Shown here: piece after piece, positions 17,508 to 25,677 of the stretch
How the letters are laid out: every line of letters starts with the position of its first letter
Numbering within the stretch: the stretch's first letter is position 1
NCBI GenBank assembly: GCA_035934235.1
Contig: DASYYB010000034.1
Coordinates: 1-64,000, forward strand
DNA length: 64,000 bases
DNA from: REEB95 sp035934235
Lineage (GTDB): Bacteria; Pseudomonadota; Alphaproteobacteria; ATCC43930; CGMCC-115725
Direction: 5' to 3'
Translations under genes and position numbers: made by a program
Notes under the pieces: generated by a model
What the model saw: only the letters and a program-made list of their open reading frames with translations
What the model was told of the DNA's origin: nothing
Databases searched by the model: none

Positions 17508-18518
17508 CTATTTCGTCTTCGCCACCAGCGCCGCAGCGTCGCGCCAGATCGTGTGGTCGACGAGCTGATCGTAGGTGACCGGCGTGTTGCCGGGCTTGAT
17601 GCCGCCGACCTTGGCCTGGATGGCGATCTCGGCCTCGATGCGCGCGCGGTCGAGACCGTCGCTGCCCGGCTTGGGCCAGAATTCGATGGCGAGGAATTGC
17701 TTCAGCGCCGCTTTGGCTTCGGCCTTGGTATGGCCGGTCACGGTGGCGATCTGCGCCACGCGGTCCCAATTCTTCGGATCGTACATGTAACGCGCCGTGT
17801 CGATCAGCGCGGCGACGACACGGACATAACGATCGCGGTTCGCCTTGAGCTTGTCGGCGCGCACCGCGACCAGATTGTAATGGCTGATCGGCCTCGCCTG
17901 TTCAATCGTTCGGATGACGATCAGCTTCTTGGGCGATTTCTGTTCGATGGTCGCCACGTCGTCGAGGTGCAGCACGCCGATAGCGACCTGGCCGGCGATC
18001 ATCGCGGCGGCGGTATTGGCGCCGACCGGCACCTGTTGCAGCTTGTCGAAATCATAGCCGCAACCGGCGGTGAGCTGCCGCAACACCACCGAACGCGCGC
18101 CGCCCGGCGTGTCGACCGCGATCGGATGGCCCGGCAGATCCTTGCACGATTTGACCGCCGGATCGGTGGTCGCCAGCACCCAGTCGGGATGCTCGAGCCC
18201 GTAGATGCCGACCAGCGGCACGTGGCCGTTCGACACCAGATTGATGATGACCGGCGTCGGCGCGTTGGTGAGGTCGGTCTCGCCCGCAGCGGCGGCGCGC
18301 GCATCGGCGACGCCGGTGTCGAACTGGCGAATGTCGATGTCGACGCCGTATTTCTTGAAGAAGCCAGCGTCGCGCGCGACGTAGAACTGCACCGCGACGA
18401 ACACCGGCGGAATGCCGGGCTGGCCCGCGACAAAAGGCTTGTCGGCCGCGTGCGCGCCGCTTGTGACCAGCACCGCGCCGAGCGCCAGCGCCAGGATTCG
18501 CCGCCAACGGTTCGTCAT
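17508..18518 (-). CDS. ABC transporter substrate-binding protein B (NMT1/SsuA type)
   Basis: A 336-residue periplasmic receptor. Signal peptide about 1-24 (cleaved near GAHAA), then PGIPPVFVAVQFYVARDAGF with the FFKKYG segment that is typical of NMT1/TauA/SsuA proteins, and a SCKDLPGHPIAVDTPGG loop. It is a clear paralogue of the receptor encoded at 20117-21139: both share PGIPPxF, FFKKYG, SCKDL and a TYDQLVD or TYAQLVD end. The ATG at 18516-18518 follows GAGGAGGA. The operon thus supplies two receptors for one importer. Confidence 0.88.
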   Translation of the reverse strand: MTNRWRRILALALGAVLVTSGAHAADKPFVAGQPGIPPVFVAVQFYVARDAGFFKKYGVDIDIRQFDTGVADARAAAAGETDLTNAPTPVIINLVSNGHVPLVGIYGLEHPDWVLATTDPAVKSCKDLPGHPIAVDTPGGARSVVLRQLTAGCGYDFDKLQQVPVGANTAAAMIAGQVAIGVLHLDDVATIEQKSPKKLIVIRTIEQARPISHYNLVAVRADKLKANRDRYVRVVAALIDTARYMYDPKNWDRVAQIATVTGHTKAEAKAALKQFLAIEFWPKPGSDGLDRARIEAEIAIQAKVGGIKPGNTPVTYDQLVDHTIWRDAAALVAKTK

Positions 18519-18547
18519 GAGTCCTCCTCGCATTCTTATGGACGACG

Positions 18548-19348
18548 TTATTCGGGCTTCTCGTCGCGCCGATACCACGGCAGGAAACGGCGCGTCGACC
18601 CGTTGATCAGGACGTCGACCGCGACGCCGAATGCCGCCAGAAACAGCACGGCGACGAACGCCTCGTCGTGATGGAAGGTCCGCGAATTGTACAAGATGAA
18701 ATATCCCAAGCCGCCGATGGCGGTGAAGAATTCCGCCACCACGGCGCCGATCAGGGCGCGGCCACCGGCGAGCCGGAGGCCGGCGAGGAAATAAGGCATC
18801 GACGCCGGCAGCACGATCTCGAACAGCATGCGCATCCGGCCGGCGCCGAACGAGCGCGCGACTTCGACATAGTCCTTGGGCACCGAACGCGCGCCGTCCG
18901 CAACGCTGACAATGATCGAGAAGATAGCGGCAAATACAATGGTGGCGAGCCGCGCCACGCCGGTATAGCCGAACCACAGCGAGAACAGCGGCAGCACCAC
19001 CAGCATCGGCATGGCGTAGCAGGCGTTTATATAGTGCCGCAGCAGCCGCTCGCCGAGCGCGCTCCGCCCCATCAGCAAGCCGATGAACGTGCCGACGACG
19101 ATCGCAATCGCCAAACCTTCGGCGACCGCGCCCAGCGTCTGGCCGAGCGCCGCGAGGAACGGCGCGCTGACGACCACCGACGGAAACGCCGCCGCCACGC
19201 CCAATGGCGTCGCGACGTAGCTCGGCGCGAAGCGGCGGACGACGACCTCCCACGCCACCAGGATGACGATACCGGCGACGATGCGCGGCACGGTCGGCCC
19301 GGCGAAGAACGTGCGGCGCGGCGCGGCGAGTGTACTGGCGATCGCCAT
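18548..19348 (-). CDS. ABC transporter permease B (TauC/SsuC type)
   Basis: A 266-residue inner-membrane permease with about six helices. The cytoplasmic EAA loop reads EVARSFGAGRMRMLFEIVLP (about 150-170), followed by GRALIGAVVAEFFTAIGGLGYF. The start ATG at 19346-19348 lies four bases after the stop of permease A; an in-frame upstream start would overlap it. It is paralogous to permease A, and the two may form a heterodimeric channel with the single ATPase of the operon. Confidence 0.9.
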   Translation of the reverse strand: MAIASTLAAPRRTFFAGPTVPRIVAGIVILVAWEVVVRRFAPSYVATPLGVAAAFPSVVVSAPFLAALGQTLGAVAEGLAIAIVVGTFIGLLMGRSALGERLLRHYINACYAMPMLVVLPLFSLWFGYTGVARLATIVFAAIFSIIVSVADGARSVPKDYVEVARSFGAGRMRMLFEIVLPASMPYFLAGLRLAGGRALIGAVVAEFFTAIGGLGYFILYNSRTFHHDEAFVAVLFLAAFGVAVDVLINGSTRRFLPWYRRDEKPE

Positions 19349-19352
19349 GGCG

Positions 19353-20111
19353 TCAGCCACGCCACTTGGCGAAACGCGCCTCGAGCGCGACACCGAGGCG
19401 CATGAGAATCATTCCGGCCGCGACGATCAGCAACACGGCCGAGAACACCGCGGCGGTGTCGAAATTCTGTGTCGAGGTCATGATCAGCTGGCCGAGGCCG
19501 GTCGCCGACAGGAAGAATTCGGCGGCCACCATGCCGACGAGCGCGCGGCCGATCGCCTGGCGGATGCCGGTCATGGTGAAGGGCAGCGTGTAGGGCACCA
19601 TGACTTCGCGCCAAAGAGCCCACTCCCGCGATCGGTACGATCGCGCAACCTCAATAAGCTCGGGTTTGATGCTGCGCGCGCCTTCGATCGTGTTGTAGAG
19701 GACCGGAAACACCGCGAACAGGAACACCACCAGCACCTTCGGCCAGAAGCCGAAGCCGAAGATCGACAGGATGAACGGGATCAATGCGACGAGCGGCGTG
19801 GCGTAAAGCACCATGATGTAGACATCGAGCGCCTCGCGCAGCCATTTGACCCGCGCCAACAACAGGCCGAATGGCATGCCGACGACGATGCCGAGCGCGA
19901 GGCCAGTGGCGAACAGCGCCGCCGACGACAGCGCCTCACGCGGCAGCTCGCCCGACACGGTCAGCTGCACCATGCGGACGATTGTTTCGGACAGCGGCGC
20001 CATGAACGCGGCGTTGGTGTTGCGCCCGACGATCTCCCACAGCGCCGCCCCCGCCAGCAGGCTGAGAACGAAGGGCGCCTGCCGCATCAGCGCCGCCCGC
20101 CACCGCGCCAT
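19353..20111 (-). CDS. ABC transporter permease A (TauC/SsuC type)
   Basis: A 252-residue permease with about six helices. The EAA loop is EVARSYRSREWALWREVMVP, followed by GRALVGMVAAEFFLSATGLG. It begins six bases after the receptor A gene and ends four bases before permease B. Sequence similarity to permease B suggests that a receptor-permease unit was duplicated, with the copies now arranged as receptor A, permease A, permease B, receptor B. Confidence 0.9.
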   Translation of the reverse strand: MARWRAALMRQAPFVLSLLAGAALWEIVGRNTNAAFMAPLSETIVRMVQLTVSGELPREALSSAALFATGLALGIVVGMPFGLLLARVKWLREALDVYIMVLYATPLVALIPFILSIFGFGFWPKVLVVFLFAVFPVLYNTIEGARSIKPELIEVARSYRSREWALWREVMVPYTLPFTMTGIRQAIGRALVGMVAAEFFLSATGLGQLIMTSTQNFDTAAVFSAVLLIVAAGMILMRLGVALEARFAKWRG

Positions 20112-20116
20112 CGTCG

Positions 20117-21139
20117 TTACTTCCCTTTCTTCACCAGCGCTTCGGCATCGCGCCAAACCGACGGATCGACCAGCTGGGCGTAGGTCGGCGGCGTCTTGCC
20201 TTCCTTGATGTTGCCCGACTTGGCGAGAATCTGGAGATAGTTGCCGATCTGCTGCGGGTTCATGCCGTCGTCGTTGACCGTCCAGACGCCGATCGCGAGG
20301 TAGCCTTTGACCGCGGCGCTGGCGATCGCGGGATCGCGGCCGGTGATCGAAGCTGCGATCTTGGTCACCTTCGCGTTGTTCTTGGGATCGGCGATGAAGT
20401 GGCCGGCCGCGATCAAGCCGGCGACGGCGCGCACGAAGCCATCGCGTTTCTGGGCGAGGCGGTCCTGCCGTACCGTCATCACCAGGTAATGCGTGTCCGG
20501 GTTGGTCTTGGACAGCGTTTCGACGATGGTGATCTTCTTATGGCCGCGCAGCTCGATGTCGGGAATGTCGTCGGTGTGGACGACACCGAAGGTCAACTGA
20601 CCCGATGCCATCGCCGACGCGGTGTTCGAGCCCATCGCCACCTGCTGCACCTGATCGAGACTCATATGGCAGCCGGCGCCGAGCATCGCCTTGAGCGCGA
20701 GCGAGCGCACGCCCCCAGGCGTGTCGATGCTCACTTGCTGGCCGACAAGATCCTTGCAGCTGGTGCGCTTTGGATCGGTCGAGCCGAGCGCCATGTCGGG
20801 GTGCGGGAAGCCATAGATCGTCTTGAGCGGAATGCCGGCGTTGGCGATCTGGAAGATGACGACGTTGGTGCCCGAGAATGACGCGTCGAGATCGCCGGCC
20901 ACCACCGCCCGCGCCGCGGCGGTGCCGTTGTCGAACGGCCGCAATTCGACGTTGGCGCCGTATTTCTTGAAGAAGCCCTGGTCCTGCGCGACGTAGGTGA
21001 TGACCGCGCTGAAGATCGGCGGAATGCCCGGAATGCCGATCACGATCTTGGGCGCATCCGCCGCACGCGCCATCGGCACGGACGGTCCGGCGAACGCCGC
21101 GCAAGCGATCAGCGCGGCGAAAATCGTCTTGCGAATCAT
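20117..21139 (-). CDS. ABC transporter substrate-binding protein A (NMT1/SsuA type)
   Basis: A 340-residue periplasmic receptor: signal peptide about 1-26 (cleaved near ARAAD), IVIGIPGIPPIFSAVITYVA, FFKKYG, and the ligand-loop DTPGGVRSLALKAMLGAGC. Paralogue of receptor B downstream. It follows the ATPase gene after 24 bases, with a GGGAGGA ribosome site. Substrates of this family are sulfonates, nitrate, pyrimidine precursors and aromatic acids; here the linked hydrolase hints at an organic heterocycle or amide. Confidence 0.88.
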   Translation of the reverse strand: MIRKTIFAALIACAAFAGPSVPMARAADAPKIVIGIPGIPPIFSAVITYVAQDQGFFKKYGANVELRPFDNGTAAARAVVAGDLDASFSGTNVVIFQIANAGIPLKTIYGFPHPDMALGSTDPKRTSCKDLVGQQVSIDTPGGVRSLALKAMLGAGCHMSLDQVQQVAMGSNTASAMASGQLTFGVVHTDDIPDIELRGHKKITIVETLSKTNPDTHYLVMTVRQDRLAQKRDGFVRAVAGLIAAGHFIADPKNNAKVTKIAASITGRDPAIASAAVKGYLAIGVWTVNDDGMNPQQIGNYLQILAKSGNIKEGKTPPTYAQLVDPSVWRDAEALVKKGK

Positions 21140-21163
21140 ACCTTGTCCTCCCTGGCGTTCTTC

Positions 21164-21985
21164 TTAGCGTTCGAGTTCGAATTCGGCTTTTTTGGCCTCG
21201 CTCATCAACGTCGACCAGACCCGCTCGCGCAATTCCGCGAACCGCGGCAGGCTGAGCGTTTCCCGCGAACGCGGCCGCGGCAGATCGACGGCGATTTCTT
21301 CGTGGATGCGCGACGGCCGGCCCTTCAAGACGACGACGCGATCGCCCATCAGCACCGCCTCTTCGATCGAGTGGGTGACGAACAGCATGGTCGTCGGCTG
21401 GCGTTCCCAGATGCGCAGCAACTCGAATTGCAGGATCTCGCGCGTCTGCGCGTCGACCGCGGCGAAGGGCTCGTCCATCAACAGCACGCGCGGATCGACG
21501 GCGAGCGCGCGCGCCAAGCCGCAGCGCTGCTGCATGCCGCCCGACAGCTGATAGGGATAGGCTTTCTCGAAGCCGGATAGGCCGACCAGGCTGATGAAAT
21601 GCGGCACGCGCCGCGCGATCTCGGCCGCGTCGACGCCGGCCATGCGCAGTCCGTAGGCAACATTGTCGTAGACCGTCTTCCACGGGAACAGGCCGAAATG
21701 TTGGAAGACCATGGCGATACCGGGACGCGGCTCGCGCACGATCTCGCCGTCGACCGCAACCTCGCCGTCGGCCGGAATGAGGCCATCGATGCAACGCAGC
21801 AGCGTGGTCTTGCCGCAACCCGACGGCCCGACCAGCGCGACGATCTCGCGCTCCGCGACCTCGAGATTGACGCCTTCGAACACGCGCAGAGCACCGTACT
21901 GCTTGCGCAAGTCGCGTACGACGATGTGACCGCCGCGCGCCGCCTCCGGCGCCGCCCGCCGGATGCTCGATGCCGTCACGCTCAT
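21164..21985 (-). CDS. ABC transporter ATPase (TauB/SsuB/NrtD type)
   Basis: A 273-residue ATPase, the first gene of the seven-gene operon. Walker A GPSGCGKT, Q-loop VFQHFGLFPW, signature QLSGGMQQRCGLARAL, Walker B VLLMDEP and the H-loop VTHSIEEA are all present. The ATG at 21983-21985 was chosen over an upstream in-frame start at 22042, which has no ribosome site and leaves the family alignment. The sole ATPase for two permeases and two receptors. Confidence 0.9.
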   Translation of the reverse strand: MSVTASSIRRAAPEAARGGHIVVRDLRKQYGALRVFEGVNLEVAEREIVALVGPSGCGKTTLLRCIDGLIPADGEVAVDGEIVREPRPGIAMVFQHFGLFPWKTVYDNVAYGLRMAGVDAAEIARRVPHFISLVGLSGFEKAYPYQLSGGMQQRCGLARALAVDPRVLLMDEPFAAVDAQTREILQFELLRIWERQPTTMLFVTHSIEEAVLMGDRVVVLKGRPSRIHEEIAVDLPRPRSRETLSLPRFAELRERVWSTLMSEAKKAEFELER

Positions 21986-22107
21986 GGAGTTCAGATCGTC
22001 CTCCCCGCCTGCCGGACCGCGGCTGCGGTCATAGTGATGCACGCCCGGAAGGCGATCAACACCCCCTTTGCCGCCAAGCCCTTACCGCCGATATCGGTGG
22101 GACAACA

Positions 22108-22127
22108 TGCGAAGATTATACTTCGCA
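22108..22127. promoter_or_regulatory. Inverted repeat, candidate operator before the His-rich metal transporter
   Basis: TGCGAAG (22108-22114) and CTTCGCA (22121-22127) form a perfect 7-bp inverted repeat around ATTATA. It lies 46 bases upstream of the transporter ATG, between two divergent units. The centre reads TATAAT on the minus strand, but no -35 hexamer stands at standard distance, so I read it as a regulator site rather than the promoter itself. The regulator is unknown. Confidence 0.5.
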
Positions 22128-22172
22128 GGCGCAATTCCATAAGCTCAACGGCAGCCGGCCACGGAGAACATC

Positions 22173-23036
22173 ATGTCCCTCGTCGACAACCTGAATACCG
22201 CGCCCGCGCTTCTGCTGTTGGCCGCGGTCGTCGCGGTCGGAGTCCTGCACACCATGGTGCCCGATCATTGGGTGCCGATCACCGTGCTGGCGCGGCAACA
22301 CGGCTGGTCGCGAGCGGAAACCGCGCGCGCCGCGGCCCAGGCGGGCTTCGGCCACGTCGTCTCGACCCTGATCATCGGCGCCGTCATCTGGCTGCTCGGC
22401 GTCGCCACGGCGCAACGCTTCGGCGGCATTGTCGATACGCTATCGAGCCTTGCGCTGATCGGCTTCGGCGGTTGGTTCGTGATTGCCGGCCTGCGCGAGA
22501 TGCATCACGGCCATAGCGGCCATCATCACGACCACGGGCATCCGCACGATCATGACCACGACCATGATCACGATCACGATCAACACCACAACCATGGCCA
22601 TGCGCATCGTGAAGGTGTGACCCGACACGTCCATCTGCATCGGCACGAAGGCCGGTCGCCGCATGTTCATATCCACGCGCACGCCTTTGCGACGGCGCAT
22701 CCGATCACCGCGGCGATCGAGCTCGATCCGCCGCTGCACGACCACGACCACAAGGTGACCGGCCGCGGCGCCTTGCTGCTCATCCTTGGCTCGTCGCCGA
22801 TGATCGAAGGCGTGCCGGCGTTCTTCGCCGCCGGCAAGTTCGGCGCCGGCCTGATCGTCGCGATGTCGCTGCTGTTCGCGGCGAGCACGATCGTCACCTA
22901 CGTGGTGCTGTGCACGATTTCGGCGCAAGGCCTCGAGCGCGTGCGGCTCGGCGCGCTCGAACGCTATGGCGAGGTTCTGAGCGGCGGTTTCATCGCGCTG
23001 GTCGGCTTGGCGTTCTGGATCTGGCCGATCCTCTAG
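22173..23036 (+). CDS. His-rich nickel/cobalt transporter (NicO/RcnA-like)
   Basis: A 287-residue inner-membrane protein. The first helix carries the nickel/cobalt permease signature HX4DH (His26, Asp31, His32). Helices lie at about 10-30, 60-80 and 90-107; then a long loop (111-193) holds runs of His and Asp, and three more helices follow. The loop could buffer or sense Ni, Co or Zn. RcnA-type proteins export these metals, while other NicO proteins import them, so direction is open. A palindromic operator candidate sits just upstream. Nearby B12 genes give cobalt a possible use. Confidence 0.82.
   Translation: MSLVDNLNTAPALLLLAAVVAVGVLHTMVPDHWVPITVLARQHGWSRAETARAAAQAGFGHVVSTLIIGAVIWLLGVATAQRFGGIVDTLSSLALIGFGGWFVIAGLREMHHGHSGHHHDHGHPHDHDHDHDHDHDQHHNHGHAHREGVTRHVHLHRHEGRSPHVHIHAHAFATAHPITAAIELDPPLHDHDHKVTGRGALLLILGSSPMIEGVPAFFAAGKFGAGLIVAMSLLFAASTIVTYVVLCTISAQGLERVRLGALERYGEVLSGGFIALVGLAFWIWPIL
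22503..22610 (+). repeat. Low-complexity CAT/CAC/GAT codon repeat encoding a His-Asp loop
   Basis: Short imperfect repeats of CACGAT, CATGAC and CATCAC codons, densest at 22511-22590, encode the His/Asp-rich cytoplasmic or periplasmic loop of the metal transporter. Such tracts are prone to in-frame length change by slippage. Confidence 0.7.
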
Positions 23037-23058
23037 GTCGCGCGGTGCGGAGAAACCG

Positions 23059-24207
23059 ATGAAACGCAGCACCGAACGTTTTCTCAGCACGCACACCGGC
23101 AGCCTGCCGCGGCCGGAGCGGTTGATCCGCGACATGTACGCCAAGGAGGAAGGCGTGCCGGTCGATCGCGCCCAGCTTGACGCGCATATCCGCGACGCCG
23201 TCGGCGAGATCGTGCGCAAGCAGAGTGCGGCCGGCGTCGATATCGTCAACGACGGCGAAATGTCGAAGCCGAGCTACGCCACCTATATCAAAGACCGGCT
23301 CGCCGGTTTCGGCGGCGAAAGCATTCCGGTGACGAGCTACAAGGACCTCGCCGATTTTCCCAACCTGCACCGCAAGGTGTTCGGCGATCCCGGCCGCGCG
23401 CGCCGGAAGACTCCGAGCTGCAACGGACCGATTACAGTCAAGGACGCCGAAGCGGCGCGCACCGACGTCGCCAACCTCAAGGCCGCACTCCAAGGCGCGC
23501 GCCACGAAGCCGCATTCATGAGCGCCGCCTCGCCAGGTGTGATTTCGCTGTTTTTTCACAACGACCATTACCCGTCGCACGAGGCCTATCTCGAGGCGAT
23601 CGCTGAGGCGATGCGCGCCGAATACGAGACCGTGGCGAACGCCGGCATCGTCCTGCAGCTCGATTGCCCGGATCTGGCGATGGGCCGGCACATTCAGTTC
23701 GGCGACCTTGACCTCAAGCAATTCCGCAAGATGGCGGCGTTGCACATCGAGGCGCTCAATCACGCGGTGCGCAATATCCCGACGGAAAATCTGCGCATGC
23801 ATCTGTGCTGGGGCAATTATGAGGGTCCACATCATTGCGATGTGCCCATCGCGGATATCATCGACCTGGTGTTCAAGGCCAAGCCGTCGGCGATCTCGTT
23901 CGAAGCAGCGAACCCGCGCCACGCGCACGAATGGAAGCTGTTCGAGACGGTGAAGCTGCCGGACGGCAAGGTTCTGATTCCCGGCGTGCTCGAATCCAAA
24001 TCGAACTTCATCGAGCATCCCGAACTCATCGCCCAGCGCATCGGGCGCTACGCCAAGCTGGTCGGGCGCGAGAACGTGATCGCGGGCAGCGATTGCGGCT
24101 ACGGCACCTGGGTCGGTCAAGCCGCGGTCGATCCGCAGGTGGTATGGGCCAAGCTCGCGGCCATGGCCGAAGGCTGCCGCCTCGCCACGCGCGAATTCTG
24201 GCGTTAG
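23059..24207 (+). CDS. Cobalamin-independent methionine synthase C-terminal-domain protein (MetE-C/UROD fold)
   Basis: A 382-residue TIM-barrel protein equal to the catalytic half of MetE, without the N-terminal duplicated half (MetE is about 750). All four zinc ligands are present: His248 and Cys250 (MHLCWGNYEGPH), Glu282 (SFEAANPR) and Cys346 (SDCGYG). Such short homologues transfer a methyl or alkyl group between a thiol and a corrinoid or folate; they include methionine synthases and coenzyme-M-type thiol transferases. It follows the metal transporter after 22 bases and may be in its operon. Confidence 0.87.
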   Translation: MKRSTERFLSTHTGSLPRPERLIRDMYAKEEGVPVDRAQLDAHIRDAVGEIVRKQSAAGVDIVNDGEMSKPSYATYIKDRLAGFGGESIPVTSYKDLADFPNLHRKVFGDPGRARRKTPSCNGPITVKDAEAARTDVANLKAALQGARHEAAFMSAASPGVISLFFHNDHYPSHEAYLEAIAEAMRAEYETVANAGIVLQLDCPDLAMGRHIQFGDLDLKQFRKMAALHIEALNHAVRNIPTENLRMHLCWGNYEGPHHCDVPIADIIDLVFKAKPSAISFEAANPRHAHEWKLFETVKLPDGKVLIPGVLESKSNFIEHPELIAQRIGRYAKLVGRENVIAGSDCGYGTWVGQAAVDPQVVWAKLAAMAEGCRLATREFWR

Positions 24208-24578
24208 CGCAGCGCCGTCGCCAGCAACAGCACGAGCACGATCAGCGCCGCCAGGTTCAGCACCAGGATGGCGCCCGCCGCCATGTCCTTGACCACGCGG
24301 ATTTCGGCGTGCAGCGTCGGATGGAGATGGTCGGCAAGGGCCTCAATTGCCGAATTGATCAATTCAGCGGCGAGTACCGCCGCCATGATGAACACGCCGA
24401 TCGCCCACCACACCGCCGGCGGCCGCAACCACGCGAACAGAATCAGCGCCGCGACCGCAGCGGCAAGCTCGAGCCGCAAGCTGCCTTCGCGGTGAAGCCC
24501 GGCGAGGATTCCGTTTAGCGCATAACCCGAACGCCGCCACAGCGACCGGTTCTTGAGATCGTCGCCGGTGCTTTCCAT
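24204..24578 (-). CDS. dgkA: Diacylglycerol kinase DgkA
   Basis: A 124-residue integral-membrane kinase that recycles diacylglycerol to phosphatidic acid. Three hydrophobic helices flank the family motif AAELINSAIEALAD, whose Glu residues bind magnesium-ATP, and KDMAAGAILVLNL follows. The ATG at 24576-24578 was chosen because AAGGAAA stands before it; a GTG five codons upstream is possible. It is convergent with the MetE-like gene, overlapping it by four bases, and follows the nitronate monooxygenase gene on the same strand. Confidence 0.92.
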   Translation of the reverse strand: MESTGDDLKNRSLWRRSGYALNGILAGLHREGSLRLELAAAVAALILFAWLRPPAVWWAIGVFIMAAVLAAELINSAIEALADHLHPTLHAEIRVVKDMAAGAILVLNLAALIVLVLLLATALR

Positions 24579-24589
24579 TGCCGTTTCCT

Positions 24590-25564
24590 TCACGCCAACC
24601 GCCGCGCCGCCGATTGCAGCGCGCGCTCGGCTTCTTGCGCCAGCCGGGCGACGATGGTCGCCGCCGGCGGCGTGTCGTCGATCAGGTCCACATCCTCGCC
24701 GGCGAAGATCACCGCCGTGCTGAAGTCGCCGGCCTCGACCGCCGCTTTATAACGCTTCATCTCATCCGTCACGCGCGCGGATAGGTCCGCCTCGTGGCCG
24801 TGCCAACGCCCGCTGAAAGCATTGTTGAGCGCACGGCCGGTATAAGGCTTCGGCCAATCGAGCCCGCGGACGATGTCGAAAATCGTCGTGCGCATGGTCG
24901 CGTCGCCCGACGCGGCGACGACGCGCGCCTTGGCGAGATCGTGCGCCAACGACTCAGCGGTCGCGTAAAAGCGGGTGCCGACCAGAACGCCTTCGGCGCC
25001 GAGCGTCAAGGCGGCGGCGAGGCCGCGACCGTCGGCGATGCCGCCCGCCGCCACGACCATCGCATCAGGCGCGCGGCGCGCCACCAGATCGACCAGCGCC
25101 GGTACCAGCGGCAGGGTCGCGCGCGCGCCGCCATGCCCGCCGGCTTCGGTGCCTTGCGCGACGATGATCTCGGCGCCGGCGTCGAGCGCCCGCAACGTTT
25201 GCTCGCGGTCCTGCACCTGGCAGATGAGAACGCTGCCGGCGGCACGGATACGCGCTGCAAACGGTAGAGGATCGCCGAAGGACAGCATCAGCGCCGCCGG
25301 CGCATGCGTCAATACACGATCGAGCAACGCCGGATTCTTGGCCAGCGACCAGGTGATAAAGCCACACCCGACGCGCCGATTGCCGGATGCTTCGAACTCG
25401 CGGTCGAGCCAGGCGCCGTCGCCGTAGCCGCCGCCGATGAGACCGAGACCGCCGGCGTCGCTGACCGCGGCGGCAAGCCGGCCGCCCGCGACCCCACCCA
25501 TCGGCGCCAAGAGGATCGGATGGGCGATGCCGAGCTTCTCGGTCAGGCGGGTCCGTAGTGTCAT
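24590..25564 (-). CDS. Nitronate monooxygenase (2-nitropropane dioxygenase family)
   Basis: A 324-residue FMN-dependent TIM-barrel enzyme that oxidises alkyl nitronates to carbonyl compounds and nitrite. Motifs are APMGGVAGGRLAAAVSDAGG near the N-terminus, QGTEAGGHGG (about 135-144) with the active-site His, AAGGIADGRGL and LGAEGVLVGTRF at the phosphate site. Paired with dgkA in a short operon. Members of this family also occur as enoyl-ACP reductases (FabK), but the GTEAGGHGG motif fits nitronate enzymes. Confidence 0.9.
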   Translation of the reverse strand: MTLRTRLTEKLGIAHPILLAPMGGVAGGRLAAAVSDAGGLGLIGGGYGDGAWLDREFEASGNRRVGCGFITWSLAKNPALLDRVLTHAPAALMLSFGDPLPFAARIRAAGSVLICQVQDREQTLRALDAGAEIIVAQGTEAGGHGGARATLPLVPALVDLVARRAPDAMVVAAGGIADGRGLAAALTLGAEGVLVGTRFYATAESLAHDLAKARVVAASGDATMRTTIFDIVRGLDWPKPYTGRALNNAFSGRWHGHEADLSARVTDEMKRYKAAVEAGDFSTAVIFAGEDVDLIDDTPPAATIVARLAQEAERALQSAARRLA

Positions 25565-25677
25565 GATTCTGTCTCCATCGACGCAATCAATGCGCGCGCG
25601 ACGCTTTCATCCCGCCCCGAGTTTGCGCTAAAGACGGGACGCCAATCTAGGACGGCGCGCAAGCGGGGCGAAGGATC

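Noticed and set aside
22115..22120. TATAAT on the minus strand as promoter of the ABC operon
   Set aside because: No -35-like hexamer lies 16-18 bases upstream; the sequence is better explained as the centre of an inverted repeat.
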